Part shown: piece after piece, positions 50,010 to 59,100 of the stretch
Layout: each line of letters starts with the position of its first letter
Numbering within the stretch: the stretch's first letter is position 1
From: a virus
Virus record (IMG/VR): IMGVR_UViG_3300025769_000114
Location: 1 to 59,971 of that record
Strand: one strand, 5' to 3'
DNA: 59,971 bases
The notes under the pieces: model-generated
Databases searched by the model: none
The model's input: only the letters and a program-made list of their open reading frames with translations
Told to the model about the DNA's origin: nothing
Position numbers and translations under genes: made by a program

Positions 50010-50918
50010 ATGGCAATTTCAAGAGCGCAAATGCTTAAAGAACTCCTGCCGGGGCTTAACGCCTTATTTGGTTTGGAGTACGAAAAATACGAAGACGAAC
50101 ACACTCTCATTTATGAGACTGAAAGTTCTGATCGTTCTTTTGAGGAAGAAGTGAAGTTGAGCGGCTTTGGTGCTGCTCCCGTTAAAGCTGAGGGTTCTGC
50201 AATCTCTTACGATTCAGCGCAAGAAAGCTATACGGCTCGCTATAATCACGAGACGATTGCGATGGGCTTCGCCATCACCGAGGAAGCGATGGAAGACAAT
50301 CTTTACGATTCTCTTTCTGCTCGCTACACCAAAGCTTTGGCACGGGCTATGGCCTATACCAAGCAAGTTAAAGCAGCGAATCCGCTTAACAATGGTTTCA
50401 CCAGCTTCCAATCTGGAGATGGTGTTACGTTGTTCAACGCTTCGCACCCATTAGTTAACGGTGGAACAAACTCTAACCGTCCATCTACTGGTGCTGACTT
50501 GAACGAAACATCGCTTGAGCAAGCAATCATTGAGATTGCAGCGTTCACCGATGAGCGTGGTCTGCTTATCGCAGCCCGTCCTCGTAGCTTGGTTGTTCCT
50601 CCTGCACTGATGTTTACAGCAGATCGTCTGCTTGAAACCACTCAGCGCGTTGGTACTGCTGACAACGACATCAACGCTATCCGCAATATGGGTGCAATCC
50701 CCGGCGGATATGCTGTTAATCACTATTTGACTGACAGCAATGCCTTCTTCATCATGACTGATGTACCGAATGGCATGAAGATGTTTGAGCGTACCGCTCT
50801 AGAAACGAGCATGGACGGAGACTTCGATACGGGTAACGTGAGATATAAAGCTCGCGAACGCTATTCCTTCGGGGTAAGCGACCCACTCGGAATTTACGGA
50901 TCTCCCGGCTCTAGCTAG
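50010..50918 (+). CDS. Major capsid protein, HK97 fold (302 aa)
   Basis: AAGGAG lies upstream. N-terminal MAISRAQMLKELLPGLNALF, then GFAITEEAMEDNLYDSLSAR and a C-terminal KARERYSFGVSDPLGIYG are typical of a compact HK97-fold capsid family related to Mu gpT-like heads. A strong terminator follows directly, consistent with high expression from a defined transcript. Confidence 0.85.
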   Translation: MAISRAQMLKELLPGLNALFGLEYEKYEDEHTLIYETESSDRSFEEEVKLSGFGAAPVKAEGSAISYDSAQESYTARYNHETIAMGFAITEEAMEDNLYDSLSARYTKALARAMAYTKQVKAANPLNNGFTSFQSGDGVTLFNASHPLVNGGTNSNRPSTGADLNETSLEQAIIEIAAFTDERGLLIAARPRSLVVPPALMFTADRLLETTQRVGTADNDINAIRNMGAIPGGYAVNHYLTDSNAFFIMTDVPNGMKMFERTALETSMDGDFDTGNVRYKARERYSFGVSDPLGIYGSPGSS

Positions 50919-50932
50919 AGTGACGTAACTTT

Positions 50933-50967
50933 GAACAGGGCTGCTTTCGAGTGGCCCTTGTTCTTTT
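50933..50967 (+). terminator. Terminator after the major capsid gene
   Basis: Stem GAACAGGGC / GCCCTTGTTC with one bulged base and an 12-base loop, followed by TTTT. It lies 14 bases after the capsid stop. Confidence 0.7.
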
Positions 50968-50977
50968 CCTGACTAAT

Positions 50978-50993
50978 TGTTTCACATGAAACA
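50978..50993. promoter_or_regulatory. parS-like palindrome
   Basis: TGTTTCACATGAAACA matches the bacterial ParB-binding parS site (TGTTTCACGTGAAACA) in 15 of 16 positions. It lies between the capsid terminator and the next ribosome site. The phage shows no parA/parB, so any ParB would be the host's. Confidence 0.5.
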
Positions 50994-51021
50994 TTTAGAC
51001 TAACCCAGACAGGAGACTACA

Positions 51022-51528
51022 ATGGGTACTACGACTTTCACGGGTGCAGTTCGTTCTGAAAGCACCTTCAAAACTGTAAGCAAAGACAGCACTTCTGGTG
51101 CTATTACTGAAGTTGCAACTATCGGTGACGGCCCCGTTAGCCTTGCTGATGGCAACGTAACCTTAACTAACGCCACTCACAGCGGACGAATACTGCTGGT
51201 TCCAGATGGCGGACAAGACAACACCTATACCTTACCAGCGCCTATTGCTGGATCTGTGTTTAGGTTTGTTTACGCTGGCGGTGCCGCTGACGCAACTGAT
51301 GCGCTTATCGTTACCCCCGGAAACACTAATTTTTACATTGGTGGTGTTACTTTCCTTGATACTGACAACGAAGTTAGTGCAGTTTTTTCTGATGGCAACT
51401 CAAATAGCAGCATTCAGTTAAACGTACCTGCTGGCTTTGATGTAACGATTATTGGTTTGAACACAACCAATTATCAGATCTTCGGCACTGTTACGGGCGC
51501 AACTGCACCTGCATTTGCTGATCAGTAA
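51022..51528 (+). CDS. Small beta-rich virion protein (168 aa)
   Basis: GGAG is upstream. It is Thr/Gly/Ala-rich, predicted all-beta (HSGRILLVPDGGQDNTYTL, FDVTIIGLNTTNYQIFG), in keeping with a head-decoration or fibre-base protein. Thr-rich composition resembles the fibre N-terminus but without detectable identity. Confidence 0.6.
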   Translation: MGTTTFTGAVRSESTFKTVSKDSTSGAITEVATIGDGPVSLADGNVTLTNATHSGRILLVPDGGQDNTYTLPAPIAGSVFRFVYAGGAADATDALIVTPGNTNFYIGGVTFLDTDNEVSAVFSDGNSNSSIQLNVPAGFDVTIIGLNTTNYQIFGTVTGATAPAFADQ

Positions 51529-51540
51529 TAGGAGGTTAGC

Positions 51541-51945
51541 ATGGCCGATGCAGTAGCAACTCAAACCATTGAGGATGGTGGTAGCACCGCCATTTTCAGG
51601 TTTACAAATGTCAGCGATGGCAGTGGCGAAAGCGCGGTCACAAAGATCGACGTATCAGCCCTTACTGCTGACCCTATGACTGGCGCGGCTTGTACCTCTG
51701 TTGTCATCCAGAAGATCTACTACTCATGCATCGGTATGGGCGTAAAGATTTTTTTTGATGCAACTACTGATGTGCTTGCTTGGCAGCTAAACGCGGATTG
51801 GTCTGATACGCTTGATTTCACTGACTTCAGCGGCATTCCAGATACAGAGGCGAGCGGCACTACAGGTGATATTAAATTCACCACAGTAGGTCATTCTAGC
51901 GGCGATGTGTATAACATCGTTATGCAGGTTCGCAAAAGATACTAG
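51541..51945 (+). CDS. Small beta-rich virion protein (134 aa)
   Basis: GGAGG just before the ATG. It is all-beta (GGSTAIFRFTNVSDGSGESA, GDVYNIVMQVRKRY). Likely a minor head protein beside the capsid gene. No family recognised with certainty. Confidence 0.6.
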   Translation: MADAVATQTIEDGGSTAIFRFTNVSDGSGESAVTKIDVSALTADPMTGAACTSVVIQKIYYSCIGMGVKIFFDATTDVLAWQLNADWSDTLDFTDFSGIPDTEASGTTGDIKFTTVGHSSGDVYNIVMQVRKRY

Positions 51946-51953
51946 TAGTAGCT

Positions 51954-52178
51954 GTGGCTAGAAACTACAAAGAAGAATACAAGGATTTCCATTCAAAGCC
52001 TGATCAGAAGAAACGTCGTGCGGGGCGCAACGCTGCAAGACGCAAGATGACTGCGGCTGGCAAGGTTAAGAAGGGTGACGGCAAAGACGTTCACCATAAG
52101 GATGGAAATGCCTTGAACAATAAAAAGAAAAATCTTCGGGTAGAGTCTAGATCAAAGAATAGGGCTAGAAAGAAATGA
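51954..52178 (+). CDS. HNH-like small basic protein (74 aa)
   Basis: GTG start. DVHHKDGNALNNKKKNLRV is the compact HNH motif (HH...N...N) seen in small phage proteins, here in a Lys/Arg-rich chain. The HNH residues look complete, but the protein is shorter than free-standing endonucleases and lies inside the head operon, so it may help DNA packaging or be structural. Confidence 0.7.
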   Translation: MARNYKEEYKDFHSKPDQKKRRAGRNAARRKMTAAGKVKKGDGKDVHHKDGNALNNKKKNLRVESRSKNRARKK

Positions 52179-52507
52179 GCTTAACTGATGCTGAAAAAAA
52201 CAGGCTGAAAAAGGTTGGGCTTACAGGTCTTAACAAGCCTAAAAGAACCCCAAGCCATCCATCCAAAAAGGCTGTTGTTGCAGTGCGTGACGGCAGCAAA
52301 ATGAAGATTATTCGCTTTGGTGACCAGAAGATGGGTCACAACTATAGCGCAGAGGCTCGTAAGAGCTTCAAGGCCAGACACGGCAAGAACATTGCTAAAG
52401 GAAAAACCAGTGCTGCCTATTGGGCAAACAAGGTTTTTTGGAGCGGTAAGGGTGGAAGCAAGAAGTCTCCTCCGAAATCCCAGAAGCAGAAGTTTGGCAA
52501 GAAGTAA
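52175..52507 (+). CDS. DUF6321-like basic protein (110 aa)
   Basis: The ATG overlaps the preceding stop (ATGA). KKVGLTGLNKPKRTPSHPSK, MKIIRFGDQ, ARKSFKARHGKNIAKGKTSA and AAYWANKVFW correspond to DUF6321. Lys-rich ends suggest DNA contact. Common in head operons of marine phages. Confidence 0.7.
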   Translation: MSLTDAEKNRLKKVGLTGLNKPKRTPSHPSKKAVVAVRDGSKMKIIRFGDQKMGHNYSAEARKSFKARHGKNIAKGKTSAAYWANKVFWSGKGGSKKSPPKSQKQKFGKK

Positions 52508-52605
52508 TGGCTATTAGTCGAGCGCAAATGGGCAAGCAAATAAAGAACGCCCCCGCCAAAAAGAAGCGGGTATCCAAGAAGAAGACAAAGGCTAGGAGGC
52601 CGTAA
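52507..52605 (+). CDS. Tiny basic protein (32 aa)
   Basis: The start overlaps the preceding TAA and the stop overlaps the next ATG, so the 99 bases are filled exactly. MAISRAQMGKQIKNAP then a Lys/Arg-rich tail. The first eight residues equal those of the major capsid protein (MAISRAQM), which may mark a shared signal or chance reuse. Probably nucleic-acid-binding. Confidence 0.55.
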   Translation: MAISRAQMGKQIKNAPAKKKRVSKKKTKARRP

Positions 52606-53297
52606 TGGCTGTAAGCGGTACATATGCGTTTAACTTAGACCTTTCTGACGCTATGGAAGAGGCGTTTGAACGCGCAGGCCTTGAGCTTCGTAGCGGTTAT
52701 GATTATAGGACTGCTCGCAGAAGCATAAACTTGCTGATGCTTGAGTGGCAAAACCGAGGCCTTAATCTTTGGACGGTCAAGGAAGGGACGCAAGCGTTAA
52801 CCTCTGGGACTTCGGCGTATGCTTTAGATGCAAAGGTTTTTGACATCATAGAGGCGTTTGTTCGCGTCAACGCTGGCAACACCTCTACGCAGCAAGATCA
52901 AACATTGACTAGGATATCTGTAAGCCAGTACGCCCATCTTTCAAACAAGCTTTCTGAAAGCAAACCTTTGCAGTATCAGATCGACAAAGCGCCGTCGCAG
53001 ATCACCGTGAACCTCTGGCCCGTTCCAGACAAATCCACCTATACGCTGGTTTATTATTATTTGGAGCGTATAGACGATGCCGGATCTCCAGCATCAAACA
53101 ACATGGACGTACCTGCTAGGTTCCTTCCCTGCTTGGTTGCTGGTCTTGCGTATCAGTTAACCTTGAAGTTTCCAACGGCAAGTGATCGCTCTGCTGTCTT
53201 GAAAGCCGATTACGAGGAGCAATGGAATCTAGCCGCCGATGCAGACAGGGAGAAGGCCTCTCTGTATGTTGCTCCGTTTATGTCGAGCAGTTTGTAG
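52605..53297 (+). CDS. Head-tail adaptor protein (230 aa)
   Basis: GAGG upstream. The N-terminal helices (MEEAFERAGLELRSGYDYRT, then RRSINLLMLEWQNRGLNLWT) and C-terminal FLPCLVAGLAYQLTLKFP fit T7 gp11/P22 gp4-type adaptors that close the portal and carry the tail. Size is right. Confidence 0.72.
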   Translation: MAVSGTYAFNLDLSDAMEEAFERAGLELRSGYDYRTARRSINLLMLEWQNRGLNLWTVKEGTQALTSGTSAYALDAKVFDIIEAFVRVNAGNTSTQQDQTLTRISVSQYAHLSNKLSESKPLQYQIDKAPSQITVNLWPVPDKSTYTLVYYYLERIDDAGSPASNNMDVPARFLPCLVAGLAYQLTLKFPTASDRSAVLKADYEEQWNLAADADREKASLYVAPFMSSSL

Positions 53298-53298
53298 T

Positions 53299-53616
53299 AT
53301 GAGTGCCTTTGCCAGCGGCAAGCACGCTTTTGGCTTTTGCGACCTAACAGGGTTTAGGTATCCTCTAAAAGACCTTGTTCCGCAAATAGTTAACGGCAGG
53401 CCGACAGGCTTATTGGTTGGTAAAGATGTTAACAGCCCCGACCAGCCTCAGTTAAAGCTCGGACGCATCAGAATGGATGATCCCCAAGCTTTGAGGAACC
53501 CAAGGCCAGATCAGGGCTTGGATGAAAGTAGAATCCTGTCTTCGTTTGATCCAGTGGGTCAGGTTGGATTGGAGATGTTTGGCAGCATTGGCACAGTAAC
53601 AGTGAGTACAGGTTAA
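53299..53616 (+). CDS. Conserved virion-operon protein, degenerate zinc ribbon (105 aa)
   Basis: The start MSAFASGKHAFG lies just after the adaptor stop; a longer frame from 53239 overlaps it. FCDLTGFRYPLKDLV, NGRPTGLLVGKDV, then QALRNPRPDQGL follow a widespread family whose members usually have CxxC knuckles. Here only one Cys remains (C14). Probably structural. Confidence 0.62.
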   Translation: MSAFASGKHAFGFCDLTGFRYPLKDLVPQIVNGRPTGLLVGKDVNSPDQPQLKLGRIRMDDPQALRNPRPDQGLDESRILSSFDPVGQVGLEMFGSIGTVTVSTG

Positions 53617-54254
53617 TGGCTTTTACATTTACAACGCTAAAAAGCGCCATACAAGATTATCTAGAAACGACAGAAACTACTTTCGTTAATGATCTGCCCA
53701 CAATTATTACTCAGGCAGAGGAGCGAATACTCAAGTCGGTTCAGTTGCCAGACTTTAGGAAGAACGCTAACGGCACGACCACTCAGTCAAACCCTTATTT
53801 GTCTGTGCCGTCTGATTTCTTAGCAACGTACTCACTGTCAATAGACAACAGCGGGTATGAGTTCTTGATTAGAAAAGACGTAAACTTTATCCGCGAGGCG
53901 TATCCTGTTGCTTCAACCACAGGTGTGCCGAAGCATTATGCATTATTCAATGAGCAGTCGTTTATTTTAGGGCCAACACCTAATGGCAATTACGCGGCAG
54001 AGATACATTACTTTTACAAGCCTGAGTCAATAACGGTTTCTAGTGACGGCACAAGTTGGCTAGGCACCAATGCTGAAAATGCACTTCTCTACGGTTGCTT
54101 GGTTGAGGCGTATACATTCTTGAAGGGCGAGCCTGATCTTCTTCAGTTGTACTCAACCAGATACAACGAAGCATTAGAAGAGTTGAAGTCTTTGGGCGAA
54201 GGGTATAACACTACAGACAGTTACAGGTCAGGCGCTGTGAGGGCGGCTAGATAA
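53616..54254 (+). CDS. Tail-adaptor-like protein (212 aa)
   Basis: ATG overlaps the preceding stop. TFTTLKSAIQDYLETTETTF, ITQAEERILKSVQLPDFRKN and LLYGCLVEAYTFLKGEPDLL recur in marine podovirus-like connectors. It likely acts with the adaptor at 52605 in the neck. Confidence 0.65.
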   Translation: MAFTFTTLKSAIQDYLETTETTFVNDLPTIITQAEERILKSVQLPDFRKNANGTTTQSNPYLSVPSDFLATYSLSIDNSGYEFLIRKDVNFIREAYPVASTTGVPKHYALFNEQSFILGPTPNGNYAAEIHYFYKPESITVSSDGTSWLGTNAENALLYGCLVEAYTFLKGEPDLLQLYSTRYNEALEELKSLGEGYNTTDSYRSGAVRAAR

Positions 54255-54544
54255 TGTTGATTCAAGCGCCAACCCTTGAGATAGGTGAGGTTTCTGTTTC
54301 TACCACAAACAACAAGGGCCATAGTCCTGAGTTCTGGGCTGAGTCTGCGGCAAACAGAATTGTAAGTGTTGGTGGTGATTGCCATCCAGTCATAGCAGAG
54401 CAAGCAAGGGCGTTTAAGGAATCAGTCTTAAAGGTTGTTGAGTACTATATTAAGCAGGCAATACAGAGTGACAGAACAACTCTTATTGGTGAGCTTGAAG
54501 CACAAGGCCAGAGTGAAATGGCTGAAATTATTAGGAGATTGTAA
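54254..54544 (+). CDS. Small conserved protein (96 aa)
   Basis: It starts on the previous stop. HSPEFWAESAANRIVSVGGD, then HPVIAEQARAF, then a C-terminal helix matches short proteins seen in many marine phage neck-tail operons. The His/Trp pattern is conserved but function is unknown. Confidence 0.6.
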   Translation: MLIQAPTLEIGEVSVSTTNNKGHSPEFWAESAANRIVSVGGDCHPVIAEQARAFKESVLKVVEYYIKQAIQSDRTTLIGELEAQGQSEMAEIIRRL

Positions 54545-54975
54545 TGAGCATCACGACAGCTATGTGTACTAGCTTCAAGAAAGAGCTAATGGAAGCAAAG
54601 CACAACTTTTTGAACTCTGGAGGCAACACCTTCAATCTTGCGCTGTACACAAGCAGTGCAACCTTGAATGCCAGCACAACGGCGTATTCAACCTCAAACG
54701 AGGTGAGCGGCACCAACTACACAGCGAAAGGCGCGTCTTTGACTCGCGTAGACCCAACCACATCAGGCACTACGGCTTTCACAGACTTTGCAGACCTGAC
54801 ATTCAGCAATGCAACGATCACTGCGAATGGGGCGCTCATATTCAATGATTCAGCCTCTGGTGATCCGGCGGTTTGCACGTTAGCTTTCGGTGGTGACAAG
54901 ACCAGTACAGCAGGGGATTTTACGATTCAGTTCCCTACGGCAGACGCTTCAAACGCGATAATAAGGATTGCATAA
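54544..54975 (+). CDS. Beta-rich tail/virion protein (143 aa)
   Basis: AGGAG upstream. MCTSFKKELMEAKHNF helix, then a Thr/Ser/Ala beta domain with NLALYTSSATLNASTTAY and FTDFADLTFSNATITANGAL. This is a frequent minor tail or structural protein in phages of this kind. Confidence 0.65.
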   Translation: MSITTAMCTSFKKELMEAKHNFLNSGGNTFNLALYTSSATLNASTTAYSTSNEVSGTNYTAKGASLTRVDPTTSGTTAFTDFADLTFSNATITANGALIFNDSASGDPAVCTLAFGGDKTSTAGDFTIQFPTADASNAIIRIA

Positions 54976-55218
54976 ATGCCAGCCGCTAAAAAACCAGTAA
55001 GGAAGGTCGCTAAGAAACCCGTGGCAATGAAGTCGGGTAAAAAGACTAAATCACGGGTTAATGAAGCTGGCAACTACACCAAGCCGACCATGCGTAAGCG
55101 TTTGTTTAACAAGATAAAAGCTGGCAGCAAGGGTGGAAAGCCGGGGCAATGGTCAGCGCGTAAAGCGCAAATGCTTGCGTCTGAATACAAAAAAGCTGGC
55201 GGCGGATATAAAGACTAA
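54976..55218 (+). CDS. DUF5872-like basic protein (80 aa)
   Basis: No gap to the previous gene. Lys-rich N-terminus (AAKKPVRKVAKKPVAMK), then YTKPTMRKRLFNKIKAGSKG, and GKPGQWSARKAQMLASEYKK, the DUF5872 signature. Probably DNA-binding; the fold is also found in other phages and bacteria. Confidence 0.68.
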   Translation: MPAAKKPVRKVAKKPVAMKSGKKTKSRVNEAGNYTKPTMRKRLFNKIKAGSKGGKPGQWSARKAQMLASEYKKAGGGYKD

Positions 55219-55472
55219 TGCCGCTCAAGAAGTCCCAGAAAAGCCTTAAAAAGTGGACTAAGCAAGAATGGGGTACCAAGTCGGGTAAGCCTTCAACCCA
55301 AGGCAAAAAGGCTACAGGGGAAAGGTATCTTCCCAAAAAAGCCCGTCAGGCTTTGTCAGACAAGGAATACGCTGCTACTACAAGGAAGAAGAGGGCCGAT
55401 ACAAAGAAAGGCAAGCAGCACTCCAAGCAGCCCAAAAAGATAGCCAAGAAGACAGCAAGGCACAGGAAATAG
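55218..55472 (+). CDS. Second DUF5872-related basic protein (84 aa)
   Basis: ATG overlaps the previous stop. KKWTKQEWGTKSGKPSTQGK, then TGERYLPKKARQALSDKEYA, is a familiar motif that in other genomes is often near or fused to DUF5872. Strongly basic C-terminus (KQPKKIAKKTARHRK). Confidence 0.65.
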   Translation: MPLKKSQKSLKKWTKQEWGTKSGKPSTQGKKATGERYLPKKARQALSDKEYAATTRKKRADTKKGKQHSKQPKKIAKKTARHRK

Positions 55473-55475
55473 CGT

Positions 55476-56171
55476 GTGGCAATTGTTAATGGCTGGGGCA
55501 GAGGGACTTGGGGCGAAGGCGCGTGGAACGAGCCTGATGTTGTCGAGCCTACGGGTGTCGCTGGCACAGGGGCTGTCACGACAGTTACCGTTGACGCAGA
55601 AGCAAACACCTCTGTCACAGGCGTTTCTGGAACGTCAGCAGTCGGCACAGTCACTACGTCAGCAGCCGCTGATGTATCGGTTACAGGCGTTTCTTCAACA
55701 GGGTCTGTTGGCTCGGTTACGGTCACGGGTGAGTCAAACGTCACATCGCCTAGCGTCTCTGGCACAGGGGCTGTCACAACGGTCACTGTTGATGCAGAGG
55801 CCAACGCATCGGTTACCGGAGTTTCTGCAACAGGTTCAACAGGCACGGTTACAGCCACTGGTACAGCGGTTATCAGCCCCACGGGTGTTGCTGGCACAAC
55901 TGCTATCGGCACCATATCGGTATCTTGTGACAACAACCTTAGCGTCACAGGGGTTTTTGCAACTGCGAGCGTCGGTGATGTATCGGTCACGGGCGGTTCA
56001 ATCATTGTGCCTACTGGCGTTAGCGGCACTGGCGCAACTAATACGTCAAATGTATGGGGTCTTGTTGACAACAGCCAAACGCCTAGCTGGTCAACCATAT
56101 CAACAAGCCAAACACCTAGTTGGTCAGAAATATCAACAAGTCAAACACCAAATTGGGAAGAGGTAGCTTAA
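55476..56171 (+). CDS. Repetitive beta structural protein before tail fibre (231 aa)
   Basis: GTG start. N-terminal VNGWGRGTWGEGAWNE is a Trp/Gly head seen in such proteins. Then about seven tandem units of 20-25 residues with VTGVSGTG.VGTVTV, and three C-terminal units of SQTPSWS.I. Perhaps a fibre-base or head fibre. The repetitive bases keep two other frames open here, which are rejected. Confidence 0.65.
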   Translation: MAIVNGWGRGTWGEGAWNEPDVVEPTGVAGTGAVTTVTVDAEANTSVTGVSGTSAVGTVTTSAAADVSVTGVSSTGSVGSVTVTGESNVTSPSVSGTGAVTTVTVDAEANASVTGVSATGSTGTVTATGTAVISPTGVAGTTAIGTISVSCDNNLSVTGVFATASVGDVSVTGGSIIVPTGVSGTGATNTSNVWGLVDNSQTPSWSTISTSQTPSWSEISTSQTPNWEEVA

Positions 56172-59100
56172 ATGGCAACTTATGTAAACGATTTACGGCT
56201 CAAAGAGATTGCCACCGGAGACGAGGCAGGCACATGGGGCACGAGCACAAATACTAACCTCGAATTAATTGCTGAGGCATTTTCATTTGGCACAGAAGCA
56301 ATCACGACTAATGCGGATACTCATACCACTACTATTGCTGATGGTTCTACTGATCCCGGTAGGAGTCTTTTCCTTAAATACACTGGCACACTCGATTCTG
56401 CTTGCACCATAACTATTGGCCCGAATACCGTCTCGAAGCTGTGGCTTATTGAGAATGCCACTTCCGGGTCACAGAACATCATCATTAAGCAAGGCTCTGG
56501 CGCGACGGTCACAGTCCCGAATGGCCAAACCAAAGCCATCTACTCTGACGGTGCCGGCTCTGGCGGCGCGATGGTTGATGCGTTTACTGGTCTATCTGTT
56601 CCCTCCTTGTTTGTTTCAGGCGACCTAGACGTTGATGGCACCACTAACCTAGATGTCGTGGACATTGATGGTGCTGTGGATATGGCTTCTACGCTGCAAG
56701 TTACAGGAAATTTAACTTTAGGGGCTGATGTTATCGCCTCTGATTTTGACGTTGATGCAAGTGGTGACATCAATCTTGATGCTGGTGGCGGCGATTGGCG
56801 ATTAAAAGATGACGGGACAACAATTGCTACAATTTCTAATGTGTCAGGTGATTTGCAGTTTCTTCTTGGTCAAGATCAGGACTACAAATTTCAAATTGAT
56901 GATAGCGGAACAGGTCAAGCCACAGCACTACTTTTAGACGGATCAGAGTCGGGAGCGGCTACGTTCAATTCTAGTGTGACTATTCCTACAATTGCTTATG
57001 TAGGAACATCTATTGTCCACCAAGGCGATGCCAATACGTCTCTAGATTTTGGAACTGATACGCAAACATTTTATGCAGGTGGTACGCGAACGCTTGATTT
57101 AGCCTCTGGAAGTGTAGTGATAAACGAAGGGGGTGCAGACGCTGACTTCCGCGTTGAGGCTGTCGGCAACGCTAATATGTTGGTTGTAGATGCTGGTAGT
57201 GCTCATGTAAACATTGGAACTGCTACAGATTACGATGCTGTGCTTAATGTCTTATCAACAGACAACGGTAAAACTTTGTCATTGGTTAGCACTGATACAG
57301 ATGCAAATGCTGGCCCTGTTCTCGCTCTCACAAGACAGTCCTCAAGTTCTGCTGCTGATGGCGACGTATTAGGACGGGTAGACTTTGAGGGTTTGAATGA
57401 CGCAAATCAACAAGTCGCTTATGGACGGATGCAAACCTTTATACGAGATGCGTCTGATGGCACTGAAGATGGCACTGTACAAATCAACCATATTATTGCC
57501 GGTACGGAGCGGGTTGCTCTTGAGCTTGATAACGATGAGTACGTTTTCAACAATGCAGGTATAGACATAGATTTCCGCGTTGAGTCAACTGGCAACGCTA
57601 ATATGTTATATGTCGATGCGGGTTCAAATTTCGTTGGGATAAATACTTCGTCCCCGAATGCACCTCTCCATGTGCAAATGTCGCATACATCAACAACTGT
57701 GGCTGATGCAAGCAGCAATATGACGTTGAACCTGGCTAATAGTGGGGTAGGAAACGGTGTTTATAACGCCATCAAGTTCAGTGGCAACCAGCAAGACATG
57801 TACCTCATGTCGTTCAACAATAGTACTCAAGCCGACAGAAGGTTAGGTTTTTTTGTAGGTTCTACTGCCGGAGATGCGGCCACGGACGAAAGGCTATCTA
57901 TAAACGGGAATGGAAGCGTTGGAATAGGTACAACTGACGGTGATGTTACAAACGATGGTACTGCCGCAAGAACGTATGTCGGGATTATTGGTACAGCTAA
58001 TAGAGGCAGATTAAACATTGGAACTACCGCTTCTAATGGTGCAGACGCAGGAACTTTAGCGTTTACAAACGGCACAAACTCGCTAGTTGAATTAGTGGTT
58101 GATACACACTCTGGCGTACAAAATGCTGGGGATTTCACCCTAGACGTAACTGGCGACATTACTTTTGATGCAGATGGAGGTGATTTCAACTTCAAGGATG
58201 GCGGTACTACTCTGTTGAGTTTGAGTAACGCTGGCAGCAACAACGTACAGTTTTTAACAGGGATTAGTGATGGCGACCTTCTATTTAAGGGTGTAGATGG
58301 TGGTTCAGTAGTCACAGCCCTTACCCTTGATATGTCAGATGGTGGTACAGCTATATTTGGTAGCTGGCAAAAAATGGCTGACAACAACAGAATCGTTTTT
58401 GGTGCTGGTTCTGACTTGTCTATTTACTCAGATGGTACAGATGGCAAAGTTTTAGTTTCTGGGAATTTAGATTTTGATGTTTCTGGAAATATAAAACTTG
58501 ATGCTGATGATGCTGGTGAAATTAGGTTTTTGGATGGAGGCACACAATACGCAACAATTAAAAAAGACGGTAACAGTGCACTATTCCAATCTATCGTAGC
58601 TGATGGCGATTTTTTAATACAAGGCATTGATGGATCATCTTTTGTCACAGCCGCATCATTTGATATGTCAGAAGGGGGAGCGGCTACTTTTCGTGGAAAT
58701 ATGACCATGAATGGTATTGCTGGCACATCTCCGATCTTAAAGTTAGTCAACAACGACACAGAAGACGTTAACACTGGGCGAGAAAGCTCTGTGCGCTTTA
58801 GTGGATTTAGGTCGGGTGGCGAAGCTGTAGACAACGCTCAAATTTCTGGCAACCACACTAGCAGCGCAGATGATGACAAAGGTGGGTTGTTCTTTTATAC
58901 CAACAGTGGCTCTGGGTTGGGCGAAAGAATGAGGATTACTGACAGTGAAATAATTATTAATGAAGACCACAACGATCAAAATTTCCGTGTTGAGTCAGAT
59001 GGCAACTCTACTATGCTGTTTGTTGACGGAGGAGATAACAGAGTAGGGATTGGAACAAGCACATTTACCGCTGTTTCAAGTACCTGTAACGCGATGCACG

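Noticed and set aside
55346-56166. Long open frames in two other readings of 55346-56166
   Set aside because: They come from the repetitive DNA of the 231-residue repeat protein; their translations are Leu/Gln- or Thr/Pro-biased with no family features.
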